A stretch of DNA of 64,000 nt, from contig CAIXFN010000093.1 of the NCBI GenBank assembly GCA_903918755.1, positions 33,259 to 97,258 on the forward strand. Direction: 5' to 3'. Under the pieces are notes generated by a model, which did no database searches, was not told where the DNA came from, and saw nothing but the letters and a program-made list of their open reading frames with translations. The translations under genes and the position numbers were made by a program. Numbering within the stretch: the stretch's first letter is position 1; each line of letters begins with the position of its first letter. Shown here piece by piece: positions 50,012 to 58,847 of this stretch. The DNA is from an uncultured Pedosphaera sp. (GTDB taxonomy: Bacteria > Verrucomicrobiota > Verrucomicrobiia > Limisphaerales > Pedosphaeraceae).

Positions 50012-51352
50012 ATGGACACCTTGATGGCCAACTTGTGGCGGGTGCTCGGCGTCGTTGTCCTTGTCCTTTTGAACGGTTTTTTTGTGGCGGCCGAGCTCGC
50101 CCTGGTCCGCCTCCGTGATACCCAATTGGAGAGCCTGGTCCTGGCCGGCAACCGCCGGGCGCGCATTGCGCGGGACCTGATCCGCAATCTGGACCGCACG
50201 ATCAGTGCCAGCCAGCTCGGCGTCACCTGTGCTAGTATGGGGTTGGGGGTGTTGGTCGAACCGGTTTTTGAGGCTTTGCTGGCCCCGCTGTTCGGCACCT
50301 TGCGGATCGAATCGCACGTGGTGCGGCATGCCGTGGCCATCGGGACGGGGTTTTTGGTCAACAGCTTTCTGCTCACCGTGGTGGGCGAACTCGCGCCCAA
50401 GGCCATGGCCATCCGCCAGACCCTGGCCGTGGCGTTGTGGACGGCGCCGCCCCTGGCTTGGTTTGCCCGGATCACTTACCCCTTTGTCTGGCTGTTGCAT
50501 CACTCGGCCCAATGGCTGCTCGCCCGGTTGGGCATCGCCCCCGTCACCGGCGAGGAGCGCGGGCATTCGGAGGAGGAATTGCGCCTGCTCCTGAACGCCA
50601 CCCAGGGGCGCAGCGGTGCCACCCGGTTCGGTCGCGAATTGGTCCTCAATGCCCTGGATTTGCAACGTCGGGTGGCCCGGGAGGTCATGCGCCCGCGGCA
50701 GGAAATTGTGGCCCTGGACACCACCGCAACCATTGCCGCCTGCCTGGAGCTGGCGGAAAAGACCCGTTTCTCCCGCTTTCCGCTGGCCGTGGGCGGGGAC
50801 CTCGACCGCACCTTGGGCGTGGTGCATTTCAAGGATCTGGTTAGCCAGCGATCCCGGGCGCGCACCGGGGCGGATCTGCTGCCGGCCGCCCGCAAGTTGA
50901 TCTATGTTCCGGAAACGGCCCGGTTGGAGAAACTGCTGCAGCTTTTTTTGGATCGAAAACTGCATTTCGCCATTGTGGTAGACGAATATGGCGGCACGGT
51001 GGGCATGGTCACCCTGGAGAATATTTTGGAGGAAGTGGTCGGCCAGATTCAGGATGAATTCGACCAGGAACAGCCCTTGCTCGTGAAAACCGGCGAGGAT
51101 TCTTGGGAGATCAATGGCAGTTTGCCCCTCCATGAGCTGGCCGAGATGGTGGGCTTGCCGCTGTACGAAGAAGGCATCACCACGGTCAGTGGCTGGGTGA
51201 CGCATCAGTTGGGCGGCTTCCCCAAAAAGGGCGACCGGCTCGTGCTGGGGGCGCATGATTTGCTGGTGGCAGAGTTGGACGGGATGCGGGTCGCCAGTCT
51301 GGTACTCACCCGTCGACCGGAGGAGACACCGGGCGACTCGCCCTCCATCTAG
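50012..51352 (+). CDS. CNNM/CBS/CorC membrane protein, copy 3
   Basis: 446 residues from ATG 50012, one base after the stop of copy 2. CNNM domain (LLNGFFVAAELALVRLRDTQLESLV, QLGVTCASMGLGVLVEP, VVGELAPKAMAI), CBS pair (REVMRPRQEIVALDTTATIAACLELAEKTRFSRFPL; FAIVVDEYGGTVGMVTLENILEEVVGQIQDEFD) and CorC domain (EINGSLPLHELAEMVGL). Hemolysin C/TlyC-type full-length member. Confidence 0.9.
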   Translation: MDTLMANLWRVLGVVVLVLLNGFFVAAELALVRLRDTQLESLVLAGNRRARIARDLIRNLDRTISASQLGVTCASMGLGVLVEPVFEALLAPLFGTLRIESHVVRHAVAIGTGFLVNSFLLTVVGELAPKAMAIRQTLAVALWTAPPLAWFARITYPFVWLLHHSAQWLLARLGIAPVTGEERGHSEEELRLLLNATQGRSGATRFGRELVLNALDLQRRVAREVMRPRQEIVALDTTATIAACLELAEKTRFSRFPLAVGGDLDRTLGVVHFKDLVSQRSRARTGADLLPAARKLIYVPETARLEKLLQLFLDRKLHFAIVVDEYGGTVGMVTLENILEEVVGQIQDEFDQEQPLLVKTGEDSWEINGSLPLHELAEMVGLPLYEEGITTVSGWVTHQLGGFPKKGDRLVLGAHDLLVAELDGMRVASLVLTRRPEETPGDSPSI

Positions 51353-52170
51353 CGGGCTGCTGGCCGGGGTGGCGGGGGCCGGACGGCAAGCAGGGTGACC
51401 GCGACACTTGCCAGCACGCCCAAAAGCTGCCCCCGCATGGCCCCGTGCGCCCCGGAAACGAAGGCGAGGCTGAATGTCACGCTCAGCCAGACGCCCAATG
51501 GATAATGGCTCGGGGGCCGCGGTGGGCCGGGATGCTTGTTGATCAGCCACGGAGTGATAGCTACCAGGCTCAAACCCGTGAAAACTGCCTCCGCGAAGTA
51601 ATGGGACCAGGGAGCTGCCAGCCACCGCGCGCCTCCCTCGTCGGCCGGCCAATTCCATGCTGCGCCTGGTCCTGTGGCGAAGGTTTGCAACATTCCATCC
51701 TGCACCAGGGAAAGTCCGATCGCCAGCAGCAGCACTCTCCAGCCGCGTCCGAAGGGCGGCTTCCCCCCGTAAACGATCAATCGGGCGACGCCCCGCGAGT
51801 TGAGAATTTTTATGAGGAAGAGCAACGGCACCGTCCAGGGCACGATTCCCAGCAGGCGCGGACCCATCACCTCCGGGTAGCTCACCGGTCCCAAGGGGAA
51901 TCCCAAGGGGGCTAGTAACAGCGCCGCCAGGGCCATCCCGGCGATTGTGGCGCCCGCGGGGATGACGTTTTGCAGGGGTAGTTGCCGGGCCGCGCTGGTC
52001 AGGGTAACCAGGGTTAGCAAGACGACCATCGCCCCCTCCACCACGCCCACCTGGCTTCGGTTGGCTTCCATGCTTTTGCCGATCCAAACCAGATCGACCG
52101 CGAGCAGAAGGACCAACCAGTAATTGGAAATGGGGTTGGTACGGGTATGCCACTGGGAGCGCGGTTTCAA
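51349..52170 (-). CDS. multipass membrane protein, possible CruF-like carotenoid-type protein
   Basis: 273 residues with about seven membrane helices (YWLVLLLAVDLVWIG, GAMVVLLTLVTLTSA, GATIAGMALAALLLAPLGF, IVPWTVPLLFLIKIL, FGRGWRVLLLAIGLSLVQDGML, YFAEAVFTGLSLVAI and others). The spacing of GIVPWTVPLLFLIKILNSRGVARLI and VQDGMLQTFATGPGAAWNW recalls the carotenoid biosynthesis (CruF) membrane family, but the diagnostic YFGVPxxN is absent. It overlaps the end of the third CNNM gene tail to tail by four bases. Confidence 0.55.
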   Translation of the reverse strand: MKPRSQWHTRTNPISNYWLVLLLAVDLVWIGKSMEANRSQVGVVEGAMVVLLTLVTLTSAARQLPLQNVIPAGATIAGMALAALLLAPLGFPLGPVSYPEVMGPRLLGIVPWTVPLLFLIKILNSRGVARLIVYGGKPPFGRGWRVLLLAIGLSLVQDGMLQTFATGPGAAWNWPADEGGARWLAAPWSHYFAEAVFTGLSLVAITPWLINKHPGPPRPPSHYPLGVWLSVTFSLAFVSGAHGAMRGQLLGVLASVAVTLLAVRPPPPRPAAR

Positions 52171-52514
52171 CCCGGGGAGTTAAGCAGTTGGCAGGCGTTA
52201 AGGCAACCGCCGGAGCGGCTTTGCGCACCCGACAGGCTGGGGCGGAAAACAGCCACCTTTCGGACCGCTACCGTGCTGGCGTGGTCGTTGCCAGGAATTC
52301 ACCGGTCCGCCATCTGTTTGTCACGGGGGGAGTTTTATATGGTTCGGAGTTTTTGGGACGTGCTCAGTGGTGCCAATCTGTTGGCGGGATGGTCGCAAAA
52401 CTGTGGGCCAAGCCGGCTCCAATTGCCTAACCGATTGGTGCGCAGATGGTAATGAGACTTTACTTTTGTCCCGAAAATGGCATGTTTAACTGACTGTGAC
52501 GAAACAAAATTGAA
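52171..52514. other. intergenic region upstream of olsB, 344 bases
   Basis: Holds the divergent promoters of the membrane-protein and olsB genes. I see no gene and no riboswitch or promoter that I can name with confidence. Confidence 0.55.
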
Positions 52515-53324
52515 ATGAACTCTGTCGCCAATCACCCGGGTGAAACCGCTTCCCAGAGAGTTGACCGCGGGATCAGTTCCCCTGTGCCGGAGAAGTTTGC
52601 CGAAGTGGTGCGGGCCAATTACCGCTTGCGCCTGGCGCGAACGGGGGCGGATGTACGCTCGGCCCAAGTCCTGCGCTTTTTGGTTTTCAATTTGGAGCTG
52701 CAGGAGGGTTTCGAACAGTCCTATGCGACCTGCCTCGATGCCGATGCCTACGATTCCATCTGCGACCACTTGCTGGTCGAGGACACCCGGACGGGTGAAG
52801 TGGTCGGCACCTACCGGCTCCAGACGGGTGACTGCGCCCGCGCCAATTTGGGCTACTACAGCGCGCAGGAATTTGACTTTTCGCCGTTCGAAGCCCTGCG
52901 GTCCCAAATGGTGGAGTTGGGGCGGGCCTGCGTCCACAGCAGCCACCGGAATCTCGTCGTCCTCAGCCTGCTCTGGAAGGGCATCGCCAGTTATGCCACC
53001 GCCTATGGCTGCCGTTATCTGATTGGGTGCAGTTCGCTGACCTCCCAGGACCCGGCCGTCGGCATGGCCGCTTATCGTGATCTGCAGTCTTGCCTGGCGC
53101 CGGAATCCTGGCGGACGAATCCCTTGCCCGCCTTTGCCTGCTCGGCGGTGGCGCCGGCGGAAGTCGCCCCGAAAATTCCCAAGCTTTTGAGTGCCTATCT
53201 CACTTTGGGTGCGAAGATTTGCGGCGCCCCGGCCATTGACCGGGAGTTTAAGACGATTGATTTCCTGACCCTCATCGACCTTTCCTCCCTGTCCGATCGG
53301 GTCGTGGCGCGGTACATGAGTTGA
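52515..53324 (+). CDS. olsB: OlsB-like N-acyltransferase (ornithine lipid synthesis)
   Basis: 269 residues. GNAT fold of the Acetyltransf_5 type: AQVLRFLVFNLELQEGFEQSY, CDHLLVEDTRTGEVVGTYRLQ, and the active motif MVELGRACVHSSHRNLVVLSLLWKGIASYA. OlsB moves a 3-hydroxyacyl chain from ACP onto ornithine, giving lyso-ornithine lipid, which the PlsC-like enzyme encoded next acylates. Ornithine lipid is a phosphate-free membrane lipid. Acyl-homoserine-type or glycine-lipid activity is the main alternative. Confidence 0.85.
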   Translation: MNSVANHPGETASQRVDRGISSPVPEKFAEVVRANYRLRLARTGADVRSAQVLRFLVFNLELQEGFEQSYATCLDADAYDSICDHLLVEDTRTGEVVGTYRLQTGDCARANLGYYSAQEFDFSPFEALRSQMVELGRACVHSSHRNLVVLSLLWKGIASYATAYGCRYLIGCSSLTSQDPAVGMAAYRDLQSCLAPESWRTNPLPAFACSAVAPAEVAPKIPKLLSAYLTLGAKICGAPAIDREFKTIDFLTLIDLSSLSDRVVARYMS

Positions 53325-53330
53325 GCCGCT

Positions 53331-54116
53331 TTGTCCGCCCCGAAAACATTCCGCGTCGCTCTTCGCCTCCTGCTGCTGGGGGGCGTCTTTGTTACGGCCT
53401 TTCTGGACTTTGGCCTCCGGCTTTGGCTGCTCGGTCGCGCGGGGTCAATCAAGCATCGCGCCCTGTTTCTCCAACGCTGGGCCCGGGCGTTTAGCCGGGT
53501 CTTCCACCTGGAGATCCAGGCCCGGGGTAACCCTCCGGCTCGGGGCCTCCTCGTGGCGAACCATCTCAGCTACCTGGACATTCTCTCCTTTGGTTCCCGT
53601 TACCCGATGGTTTTCGTCTCCAAAAGCGAGGTGGCTTCCTGGCCGGTCGTCGGGGCCCTCACCCGCTGCGCCGGTACGCTTTACATCGTGCGCGGCCAGA
53701 AGTCGGACGTCGTCCGCTTGGGCAACGAGATGGTGGCCGTGTTGGAGCAGGGCGTCCTGGTGACGCTGTTCCCCGAAGGCACCAGCAGTGACGGTTCGGC
53801 CGTCCTGCCTTTCCGTTCCTCCCTCCTGGCGCCGGTGGAATCCCGGGGCTGGCCGGCCACGCCCGCCTGGGTTCACTATGAACTGGACGAAGGTTCCGTG
53901 GTGGACGAAGTCTGTTATTGGCGGGACATGACGTTCGGGGCTCATCTGCTCAATGTGCTTAGTAAACGGCGCATCCGGGCCACGGTCTGCTTTGGGACTC
54001 CGGTGACTGGAATTGACGATCGCAAAGAACTGGCCCGCGAACTCCACGCCCGGGTTTGCCAGCTCAAGGATGAATTCTTGGCGGGCGCGCCGGCGGGGCC
54101 ATCCGTCCGGGTTTGA
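53331..54116 (+). CDS. olsA: OlsA-like acyltransferase (PlsC family)
   Basis: 261 residues from a TTG at 53331; ATG 53316 is followed at once by a stop, so TTG is the best start. One N-terminal membrane helix, then the PlsC motifs NHLSYLD (HX4D), FVSKSEVASWPVVG, and LFPEGTSSDGSAVLPFRSSLL. Six bases after olsB, the classic olsBA arrangement, so it should add the second acyl chain to lyso-ornithine lipid; it could also make phosphatidic acid. Confidence 0.85.
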   Translation: MSAPKTFRVALRLLLLGGVFVTAFLDFGLRLWLLGRAGSIKHRALFLQRWARAFSRVFHLEIQARGNPPARGLLVANHLSYLDILSFGSRYPMVFVSKSEVASWPVVGALTRCAGTLYIVRGQKSDVVRLGNEMVAVLEQGVLVTLFPEGTSSDGSAVLPFRSSLLAPVESRGWPATPAWVHYELDEGSVVDEVCYWRDMTFGAHLLNVLSKRRIRATVCFGTPVTGIDDRKELARELHARVCQLKDEFLAGAPAGPSVRV

Positions 54117-54183
54117 ATCCCGGTGCCGGGTGTTGCCCACAAATCACTTGCCCTCCGCCCCGGCCCGATGAAGAGTGGGGCGC

Positions 54184-54846
54184 ATGCAGCTGCTCGCCAT
54201 CAATGTGGCCACGCCCCGCGATATCCAGGTCGGGAGTCGCGTATTCAGCACGGCCATTTTCAAGACCTCGGTTTCCGGCCCCGTCACGGTGGGGCCATTG
54301 GGTGTGGCCGGTGACGTCCAGGTGGACCGGGAAAATCACGGCGGCGAGTTCATGGCGGTTTACACCTATCCTTTCGAGCACTATGCCCATTGGGCGGACC
54401 GGCTCGGCCGGAACGATTTTTCCTTCGGCCAATTTGGCGAAAACCTTACTATTGAGGGATTTACGGAGGACACGGTTTACATCGGCGATATTTTCCGCAT
54501 CGGCAGTGTTTTGCTGGAAGTGACCCAACCCCGGGTGCCGTGTTTCAAATTGGGCCATAAAATGGGTCGCCCGGAATTCATTGCTGAATTTGCCGCCAGT
54601 GGCCGGGTCGGTTTTTATCAGCGGGTGCTGGCCGACGGCGAGATCTCCGCCGGTGATCCCATCGAACGGGTGTTTACGGACCCGCGCCGGGTGACCGTCC
54701 GCGAACTGATGGAGTTGCGGCAGTTCCGGCGCGGCGGCCCCGACGTGCTGGATCGCGTGCTCGCGGTGCCGGCGCTTACCCCCGCCTGGCGGGAGGAATT
54801 GCTGGCGCGTCGGGCGACCGCCAATGCGGCACCAACGGCGGTTTGA
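54184..54846 (+). CDS. MOSC domain protein (YiiM-like)
   Basis: 220 residues from ATG 54184. MOSC core with VGPLGVAGDVQVDRENHGGEFMAVYTYPFEHY, GQFGENLTIEGFTEDTVYIGDIF and the Cys motif LEVTQPRVPCFKLGHKMG, the site for molybdenum cofactor sulphur chemistry. The C-terminal helical part (RVTVRELMELRQFRRGG) is like YiiM, which with Moco reduces N-hydroxylated bases. Specific substrate unknown. Confidence 0.88.
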   Translation: MQLLAINVATPRDIQVGSRVFSTAIFKTSVSGPVTVGPLGVAGDVQVDRENHGGEFMAVYTYPFEHYAHWADRLGRNDFSFGQFGENLTIEGFTEDTVYIGDIFRIGSVLLEVTQPRVPCFKLGHKMGRPEFIAEFAASGRVGFYQRVLADGEISAGDPIERVFTDPRRVTVRELMELRQFRRGGPDVLDRVLAVPALTPAWREELLARRATANAAPTAV

Positions 54847-54861
54847 AAAGGCTCCCCTCTA

Positions 54862-57582
54862 ATGAGTTTTGACCAGGATACGCATCTTTTTTTCAAACGC
54901 GCCGCGGGCGCGGAAGCGGGCCGGTTGACCGAGGACGGGCAGCGGCTCAAGAATTGGAAGCGTTGGGGCCCTTACCTGGCGGAACGCCAGTGGGCCACCG
55001 TGCGCGAAGATTACTCCGCCGATGGCAATTGCTGGGACAGTTTCCCCCACGACCACGCCCGCAGCCGCGCCTATCGCTGGGGCGAGGACGGCCTGCTGGG
55101 GTTCACCGATCGCGAATGCCGCTTGTGCTTCGCCCTGGCGTTATGGAACGGCCGGGATCCCATCCTCAAGGAACGGTTGTTCGGCGTGACCGGTGCGGAA
55201 GGCAACCATGGCGAGGATGTGAAGGAGGAGTATTTTTACCTCGATTCCACCCCCACGCATTCCTACTGCAAAGCCCTCTATAAATATCCCCAGGCCGAGT
55301 TTCCCTACGCGCGGTTGATTGCCGAAAATCGCGCCCGCGACCGGCACGCGCCGGAATTCGAGCTGGTGGACACCGGGATCTTCCGGGAACACCGCTATTT
55401 TGATGTGCAGGTGGAGTATGCCAAGAATTCCCCGAATGACCTCCTGATCCGCCTGACCGTCAGCAACCGGGGACCCGATCCAGCCCCGCTGCATCTTCTG
55501 CCCACCATCTGGTTTCGCAATACGTGGGTGTGGGGTGGGGGACACGAGGACGCCACCGTCCGGCCTTCCATTGTGCGCGAGCGCGCCGGTTTGCTGGCCC
55601 TGAACCACCCCACTCTGGGGCAGATGTTTCTGGAGATCGGGCCGGATCCCCGGGGTAAGAAGCCGCCGGTCTTGTTTACGGAAAATGAGACCAACAACGC
55701 CCGGCTGTTCGCCGCTCCGAACGCTACGCCGTGGGTGAAGGATGCCTTCCACGAGTATGTCGTTCATGGGCGGACGGAGGCCGTCAACGCGGAGTTGACT
55801 GGCACCAAAGCCGCGCCGCATTACGTGTTGGAGCTCCAACCGGGGGAGACCCAGACCATCCAGTTGCGCCTCTACGCCGCCACTGAGACCCCCACTCGCG
55901 CCAGTCGCGCCGCCTTTAACGAGATTTTTGCGGAGCGCCTCTGCCAGGCGGACGAGTTTTACGCCTCGATCGCCCGCGCCAAGCTCACCGAGGCCGAGCG
56001 CAATGTGGTTCGCCAGGGCTATGCCGGGTTGCTCTGGAGCAAGCAGTTCTATCATTACATCGTCGCCGACTGGCTCAAAGGGGATCCCTTGATGCCGGCC
56101 CCGCCGGCGGAGCGCCAAAACGGCCGCAATGCCCACTGGACCCACCTCTACAGCCGGGATGTCCTGTCGATGCCGGACAAATGGGAATATCCCTGGTTTG
56201 CCGCTTGGGATCTGGCCTTTCACATGATCCCGTTTGCCAGCCTGGACGGGCAATTTGCCAAGGATCAGCTCGGTCTGTTTCTTCGGGAATGGTACATGCA
56301 TCCCAACGGCCAAATCCCCGCGTACGAATTCAATTTCTCCGACGTCAACCCCCCGGTGCATGCCTGGGCGGCCTGGCGGGTTTACAAAATCGCCGATCCC
56401 CGGGACCGGCGCGACCGCGATTTCCTCGAAAGCGTGTTCCAGAAGCTGCTCGTCAATTTCACCTGGTGGGTGAATCGCAAGGATCCGGAGGGGAAGAACC
56501 TCTTCGCGGGCGGCTTTTTGGGCTTGGACAATATCGGCGTGTTCGACCGCTCCAAACCGCTGCCCAATGGCGCCTCCCTTCGGCAGGCGGATGGCACCGC
56601 CTGGATGGCGTTTTACTGTGTCACCATGCTGGCGATAGCGCTCGAATTGGCCCGGGATGGCGACAAAATCCGCCCCGCCTACGAGGACATGGCCTCCAAA
56701 TTTCTGGAGCATTTTGTCCAGATCGCCGACGCCATGAATACCCTCGGCGGCACCGGTTTGTGGGACGAAACCGATGGCTTCTACTACGACCAGATCAAGA
56801 CCGATCACCAGATCATTCCGTTGCGGACGCGCTCCCTCGTGGGGGTGCTGCCCTTGATCGCGGTGGAAGTTTTGTCCGAGGAAAAGGTGCGCAGCCTGCC
56901 GGGCTTCTACAAACGGTTCCAATGGTTCCGCCGCCACCGGCAGGATCTCTGTGGCCAGATCTCCCATTGCGAAGCCAACCTCACCAGCACCCACCACCAC
57001 TTTCTCCTGGCCATTCCTTCCCAGGACCGGCTCACGCGCACCCTGCATTACCTGCTCGATGAAGCGGAGTTTCTTTCGCCGCACGGCTTGCGCTCCGTCT
57101 CCAAATTTCACCGCCAGCATCCGTACGTTTTTCACGCGGGTGGCACCGAGCAACGGGTGGACTACGTGCCTGGAGATTCGAACACGGGACTATTCGGCGG
57201 CAATTCGAACTGGCGCGGGCCCATTTGGTTCCCCGTAAACTATTTGGTGGTGGAGGCGCTGGAGCGCTACCACCATTTCTACGGGGCGGAGTTTAAGGTG
57301 GAATGCCCGACCGGCTCCGGCATCCTGCTCAACCTCAAGGAAGTCGCCCAGGAAATCGCCTCCCGGCTCGCCAAAATCTTCCTCCCGGATGAGGCCGGTT
57401 GCCGTCCCTGTTTCGGCGGCGATCCCCGTTACCATAACGACCCGCATTGGCGGGAACTCGTGCTGTTCCACGAATTCTTCCACGGCGAAACGGGGCAGGG
57501 GCTGGGCGCCAGTCATCAGACCGGCTGGACCGCCCTGGCCATCCGCAACGTGGAAGAACTCGCCCGCCGCCGCCAAGGTTAG
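54862..57582 (+). CDS. MGH1-like / GH63-type glycosidase
   Basis: 906 residues, no signal peptide, so cytoplasmic. N-terminal beta domain (residues about 1-360), then an (alpha/alpha)6 barrel: WTHLYSRDVLSMPDKWEYPWFAAWDLAFHMIPFASLD, GQIPAYEFNFSDVNPPVHAWAAWRVY, FLGLDNIGVFDRSKPLP and NSNWRGPIWFPVNYLVVEALERY. The DLAFH and NWRGPIW motifs fit GH63-like alpha-glucosidases and mannosylglycerate hydrolases; the substrate is unknown. Confidence 0.85.
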   Translation: MSFDQDTHLFFKRAAGAEAGRLTEDGQRLKNWKRWGPYLAERQWATVREDYSADGNCWDSFPHDHARSRAYRWGEDGLLGFTDRECRLCFALALWNGRDPILKERLFGVTGAEGNHGEDVKEEYFYLDSTPTHSYCKALYKYPQAEFPYARLIAENRARDRHAPEFELVDTGIFREHRYFDVQVEYAKNSPNDLLIRLTVSNRGPDPAPLHLLPTIWFRNTWVWGGGHEDATVRPSIVRERAGLLALNHPTLGQMFLEIGPDPRGKKPPVLFTENETNNARLFAAPNATPWVKDAFHEYVVHGRTEAVNAELTGTKAAPHYVLELQPGETQTIQLRLYAATETPTRASRAAFNEIFAERLCQADEFYASIARAKLTEAERNVVRQGYAGLLWSKQFYHYIVADWLKGDPLMPAPPAERQNGRNAHWTHLYSRDVLSMPDKWEYPWFAAWDLAFHMIPFASLDGQFAKDQLGLFLREWYMHPNGQIPAYEFNFSDVNPPVHAWAAWRVYKIADPRDRRDRDFLESVFQKLLVNFTWWVNRKDPEGKNLFAGGFLGLDNIGVFDRSKPLPNGASLRQADGTAWMAFYCVTMLAIALELARDGDKIRPAYEDMASKFLEHFVQIADAMNTLGGTGLWDETDGFYYDQIKTDHQIIPLRTRSLVGVLPLIAVEVLSEEKVRSLPGFYKRFQWFRRHRQDLCGQISHCEANLTSTHHHFLLAIPSQDRLTRTLHYLLDEAEFLSPHGLRSVSKFHRQHPYVFHAGGTEQRVDYVPGDSNTGLFGGNSNWRGPIWFPVNYLVVEALERYHHFYGAEFKVECPTGSGILLNLKEVAQEIASRLAKIFLPDEAGCRPCFGGDPRYHNDPHWRELVLFHEFFHGETGQGLGASHQTGWTALAIRNVEELARRRQG

Positions 57583-57584
57583 GG

Positions 57585-58757
57585 TTACGGCGCCTGCCAG
57601 CCGGCCATGAACATCCCGTTGGCCCCGATGTCCTGCGGCCACAACCACAGCGGCGTGGCCCGGGGCGCGGTGGGTGACAACGGATTCACGAGCGGCAGGG
57701 GTTTCAGTTGGGGAAATTCCGCCGAGATGGCCTCGGTTACTTCCGTGGTCTCGGCGCGCGTCAGTGTGCACACCGAGTAAATCAACCGGGCTCCGGGTTT
57801 CAGCGACGGAATGACGTGTGCCAGCAATTTCTTCTGCAAAGCCGCCAGTTCTGCGATGTCCGCCGGTTGGGTGGTCCAGCGGGCATGCGGATTGCGTTGC
57901 CACGTCCCGATGCCGGAGCAGGGGGCATCCACCAGAATCCCGTCAAATTTGGTCTTCGTCGGCGGCTTGGCCCCGCCGTTCCACAATTCCGTCCGGTAAT
58001 TGAACACCCCCGCGCGGGCCGCGCGGCGCTTCAGTTGGTCCAGCCGCCAACCAGCCTTGTCACTGGCCCAAACCCGGCCCTTGTTGGCCATCAAATCGCA
58101 CAAATGCAGCGTCTTGCCGCCTTCCCCTGCGCAGGCGTCCCACCAGGTCTCGCCCGGTTTGGGGGCGCACACCCAACCCACCGCCTGCGAACTCAAATCC
58201 TGCAGTTCAAACTTCCCCGCATGGAAGCCCGCCGTGCGAAACAAATCCTGCGTGCCGAGATATTGCAGCGCATCCCCGAGGTGCTTGCCACCCGCCGCCC
58301 GGCAATCGCACAAATCGGTGGCCAGATCGAGCCCCGTACCCGGCCGGGCCCGCAACCAAAGCACGGGTTCGCCCTGGAGTTCCCGCAACCAGGCCGTGGT
58401 GACCTCCATCTGCCCCGCCACCCAATCCGGCACTGCCTGCCGCAACTCACTCTCGGGAAAGGACTCCGGCCGTTCCCGGAACGCGGCATCCAACTGGAGA
58501 GCCTGATGCACCTGCACCGGCAGCTTCTTGCTGCGATCGAGCCAGCCCAACCAGCGGTGATAAGCAAACACCGCGCCGCTGATTTCCCGGCCATCATCCC
58601 GCGACAACCCATGTTGGGAGCGCAATTCGGTACGCAAGGCCGCATCCGCCGGTTTCGCCGGCCCGCACGCAGCCACAATCTTGGCCGCCATCAATAAAAG
58701 CTTTTCCGTCACTTGGCCATAATGCCACGCCCCCGCCCCCTTGGCGAGGGAAACCAC
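57585..58757 (-). CDS. RsmB/NOP-type RNA (cytosine-5) methyltransferase
   Basis: 390 residues. N-terminal helical domain, then a Rossmann methyltransferase with SAM loop WWDACAGEGGKTLHLCDLM, the catalytic GILVDAPCSGIGTWQRNPHARW (proline-cysteine motif IV) and LIYSVCTLTRAETTEV (motif VI Cys). It methylates cytosine in rRNA or tRNA; the exact site cannot be read. RsmB, RsmF and TrmJ-type proteins share these motifs. Converges on the glycosidase gene with two bases between. Confidence 0.88.
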   Translation of the reverse strand: MVSLAKGAGAWHYGQVTEKLLLMAAKIVAACGPAKPADAALRTELRSQHGLSRDDGREISGAVFAYHRWLGWLDRSKKLPVQVHQALQLDAAFRERPESFPESELRQAVPDWVAGQMEVTTAWLRELQGEPVLWLRARPGTGLDLATDLCDCRAAGGKHLGDALQYLGTQDLFRTAGFHAGKFELQDLSSQAVGWVCAPKPGETWWDACAGEGGKTLHLCDLMANKGRVWASDKAGWRLDQLKRRAARAGVFNYRTELWNGGAKPPTKTKFDGILVDAPCSGIGTWQRNPHARWTTQPADIAELAALQKKLLAHVIPSLKPGARLIYSVCTLTRAETTEVTEAISAEFPQLKPLPLVNPLSPTAPRATPLWLWPQDIGANGMFMAGWQAP

Positions 58758-58847
58758 CGCCGCCAGCTCCGCGCCGTGGCTTGCTTGTCCTCTGAATCCG
58801 GCGGGCGAAGAGGCACGGCCGACGGCGATGATCCATGCATTTCTCTC

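Noticed and set aside
49979..52228. 749-residue open frame on the minus strand
   Set aside because: It lies opposite a clear CNNM/CBS/CorC gene and its translation is low in complexity with no motif.
52190..52330. riboswitch in front of olsB
   Set aside because: Some GC-rich stems are possible but no conserved riboswitch core could be matched.
55141..57153. 670-residue open frame on the minus strand
   Set aside because: It is a shadow of the MGH1/GH63-like glycosidase gene, which has matching motifs.
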